A DNA stretch of 64,000 nucleotides from assembly GCF_000729995.1 (NCBI RefSeq), contig NZ_JNFG01000003.1, positions 124,001-188,000 on the forward strand, read 5' to 3'. Below are positions 62,917 to 64,000 of the stretch, in pieces; within the stretch, counting starts at the first letter, position 1, and every line of letters starts with the position of its first letter. This stretch comes from Caballeronia sordidicola. Lineage in GTDB: Bacteria > Pseudomonadota > Gammaproteobacteria > Burkholderiales > Burkholderiaceae. The notes under the pieces were generated by a model. The model was not told where the DNA came from and ran no database searches. It saw nothing but the letters and a program-made list of their open reading frames with translations. Both the position numbers and the translations under genes were made by a program.

Positions 62917-64000
62917 TTAAGCCGCCTTCAACATCCCGTGCGGGTCGATCACGAACTTGCGCGGCGCACCGCCATCGAATTGCCGATACCCATCCGGCGC
63001 CTGATCGAGCGTCACCACTGAGACGTTAACAATATCCGCAATCGGCAGGCGATCCCACAAGATGGCTTGCATCAGGTTCTGGTTGTACTTCACGACCGGC
63101 GTCTGCCCGGTGAAGAACGAATGCGACTTCGCCCAGCCCAGGCCGAAGCGAATGCTCAGTGCACCCTTCTTCGCGGCTGCGTCGGCGGCGCCTGGATCGT
63201 CGGTGACATAGAGGCCCGGAATCCCGATTGCGCCCGCTACCCGCGTGATTTCCATCAGCGAATTCAGCACCGTGGCAGGCGCTTCCTGATGGCTTCCACT
63301 GCTGCCGTGACCATGCGCTTCGAAGCCGACGCAATCGACTGCGCAATCCACTTCCGGTGTGCCGAGAATGGCCGCAATCTGCTCACTGAGCGTTGCGTCC
63401 TTCGATAAATCCACAGTCTCGAAGCCGACCTTGCGCGCGTGCGCGAGTCGCTCTTCGTTCATGTCGCCGACAATCGTGCAAGCCGCGCCCAGCAAACGAG
63501 CGGACGCCGCCGCGGCCATTCCGACCGGACCCGCGCCCGCTATGTACACGGTCGAACCCGGCTTCACACCCGCCATCACGGCGCCGTGATAGCCCGTAGG
63601 CAGGATGTCGGAGAGGCACGTGAGATCGCGGATCTTCGACATCGCCTGGTCGCGGTCGGGAAACTTCAGGAGATTGAAGTCGGCGTACGGGACCATCACG
63701 TATTCCGCCTGGCCGCCAATCCAGCCGCCCATATCCACGTAACCATAGGCACCGCCCGGTCGCGACGGATTGACGTTCAGGCACACGCCCGTGTTCTGCG
63801 ACTTGCAAGTCGGACAACGGCCGCATGCCACGTTGAACGGCACGGAAACCAGATCGCCAATTTGAAGCGTCTCCACGTCGCGCCCAATCTCAATCACCTC
63901 GCCAGTGATCTCGTGTCCGAGCACCAGGCCGACCTGGGCGGTCGTGCGACCGCGCACCATATGCTGGTCTGACCCGCAAATATTGGTCGTGACGACCTTG
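62917..64000 (-). CDS. fdhA: Glutathione-independent formaldehyde dehydrogenase, 5' end beyond window
   Basis: The last 360 residues of a zinc-dependent, NAD-linked formaldehyde dehydrogenase (family about 400 residues); the start lies past the right edge. The catalytic-zinc segment is CGSDQHMVRGR, followed by GHEITGEVIEIG. Structural-zinc cysteines are in CGRCPTCKSQNTGVC, and the NAD fold is VYIAGAGPVGMAAAASARLLGA. It oxidises formaldehyde released by betaine, dimethylglycine and sarcosine demethylation to formate. Further betaine genes may lie upstream, outside the window. Confidence 0.94.
   Translation of the reverse strand, partial: KVVTTNICGSDQHMVRGRTTAQVGLVLGHEITGEVIEIGRDVETLQIGDLVSVPFNVACGRCPTCKSQNTGVCLNVNPSRPGGAYGYVDMGGWIGGQAEYVMVPYADFNLLKFPDRDQAMSKIRDLTCLSDILPTGYHGAVMAGVKPGSTVYIAGAGPVGMAAAASARLLGAACTIVGDMNEERLAHARKVGFETVDLSKDATLSEQIAAILGTPEVDCAVDCVGFEAHGHGSSGSHQEAPATVLNSLMEITRVAGAIGIPGLYVTDDPGAADAAAKKGALSIRFGLGWAKSHSFFTGQTPVVKYNQNLMQAILWDRLPIADIVNVSVVTLDQAPDGYRQFDGGAPRKFVIDPHGMLKAA

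Overview
The window looks like chromosomal DNA from a soil or plant-associated member of the Burkholderiaceae, most like Paraburkholderia or Caballeronia. The reasons are high GC with strong GC3 bias, a Burkholderia-type MreB and porin, a glycine-betaine demethylation locus, and a roughly 1 kb inverted repeat whose arms resemble interspersed repeats I recall from these genomes. No rRNA, tRNA, CRISPR array, phage or transposase gene was recognised.

Layout. (a) 1-12317 is a mixed accessory stretch. It holds two MFS exporters around a LysR gene, single-gene units (DUF1697, SRPBCC, methyltransferase, P-loop kinase-like protein, secreted protein), decayed fragments, a stand-alone MreB paralogue, a VOC protein, and a TetR gene divergent from a PiT phosphate transporter. 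(b) 12369-25410 is a catabolic island. A PucR-type regulator, flavin reductase, aldehyde dehydrogenase, LLM flavin monooxygenase, alpha/beta hydrolase, NIPSNAP protein and a ProVWX-type quaternary-amine ABC transporter lie head to tail, mostly overlapping. An 'amino acid synthesis' (DUF1185) gene is divergent, followed by an Lrp regulator and a second ProX. The enzyme set matches the logic of trigonelline (N-methylnicotinate) ring cleavage. (c) 26829-39381 is a second island: a dipeptide-type ABC transporter, a three-subunit opine/amino-acid oxidase, a PuuB-like amine oxidase, a HAD hydrolase, an aldehyde dehydrogenase and a short AraC regulator, probably for an opine or another N-substituted amino acid. 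(d) 39722-43909 holds a double-GNAT protein, the large inverted repeat, a GlxA-type regulator and a porin. (e) 44180-64000 is a choline-O-sulfate, choline and glycine-betaine catabolism locus.

In region (e), BetC would release choline from choline-O-sulfate and ChoX would bind choline. BetA and BetB are not in the window. Glycine betaine is demethylated by GbcAB to dimethylglycine, and DgcAB with EtfAB carries this to sarcosine. GlyA turns glycine into serine. FdhA oxidises released formaldehyde, and PurU releases formate from formyl-tetrahydrofolate. The run glyA-dipeptidase-DUF5943-dgcAB-etfAB-gbcAB plus a betaine-binding protein reads as one transcription direction, with a GbdR/SouR-like regulator divergent from it. 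Sarcosine oxidase is not visible. Overall the window is dominated by uptake and breakdown of N-methylated osmolytes, with four quaternary-amine-type binding proteins in 37 kb.
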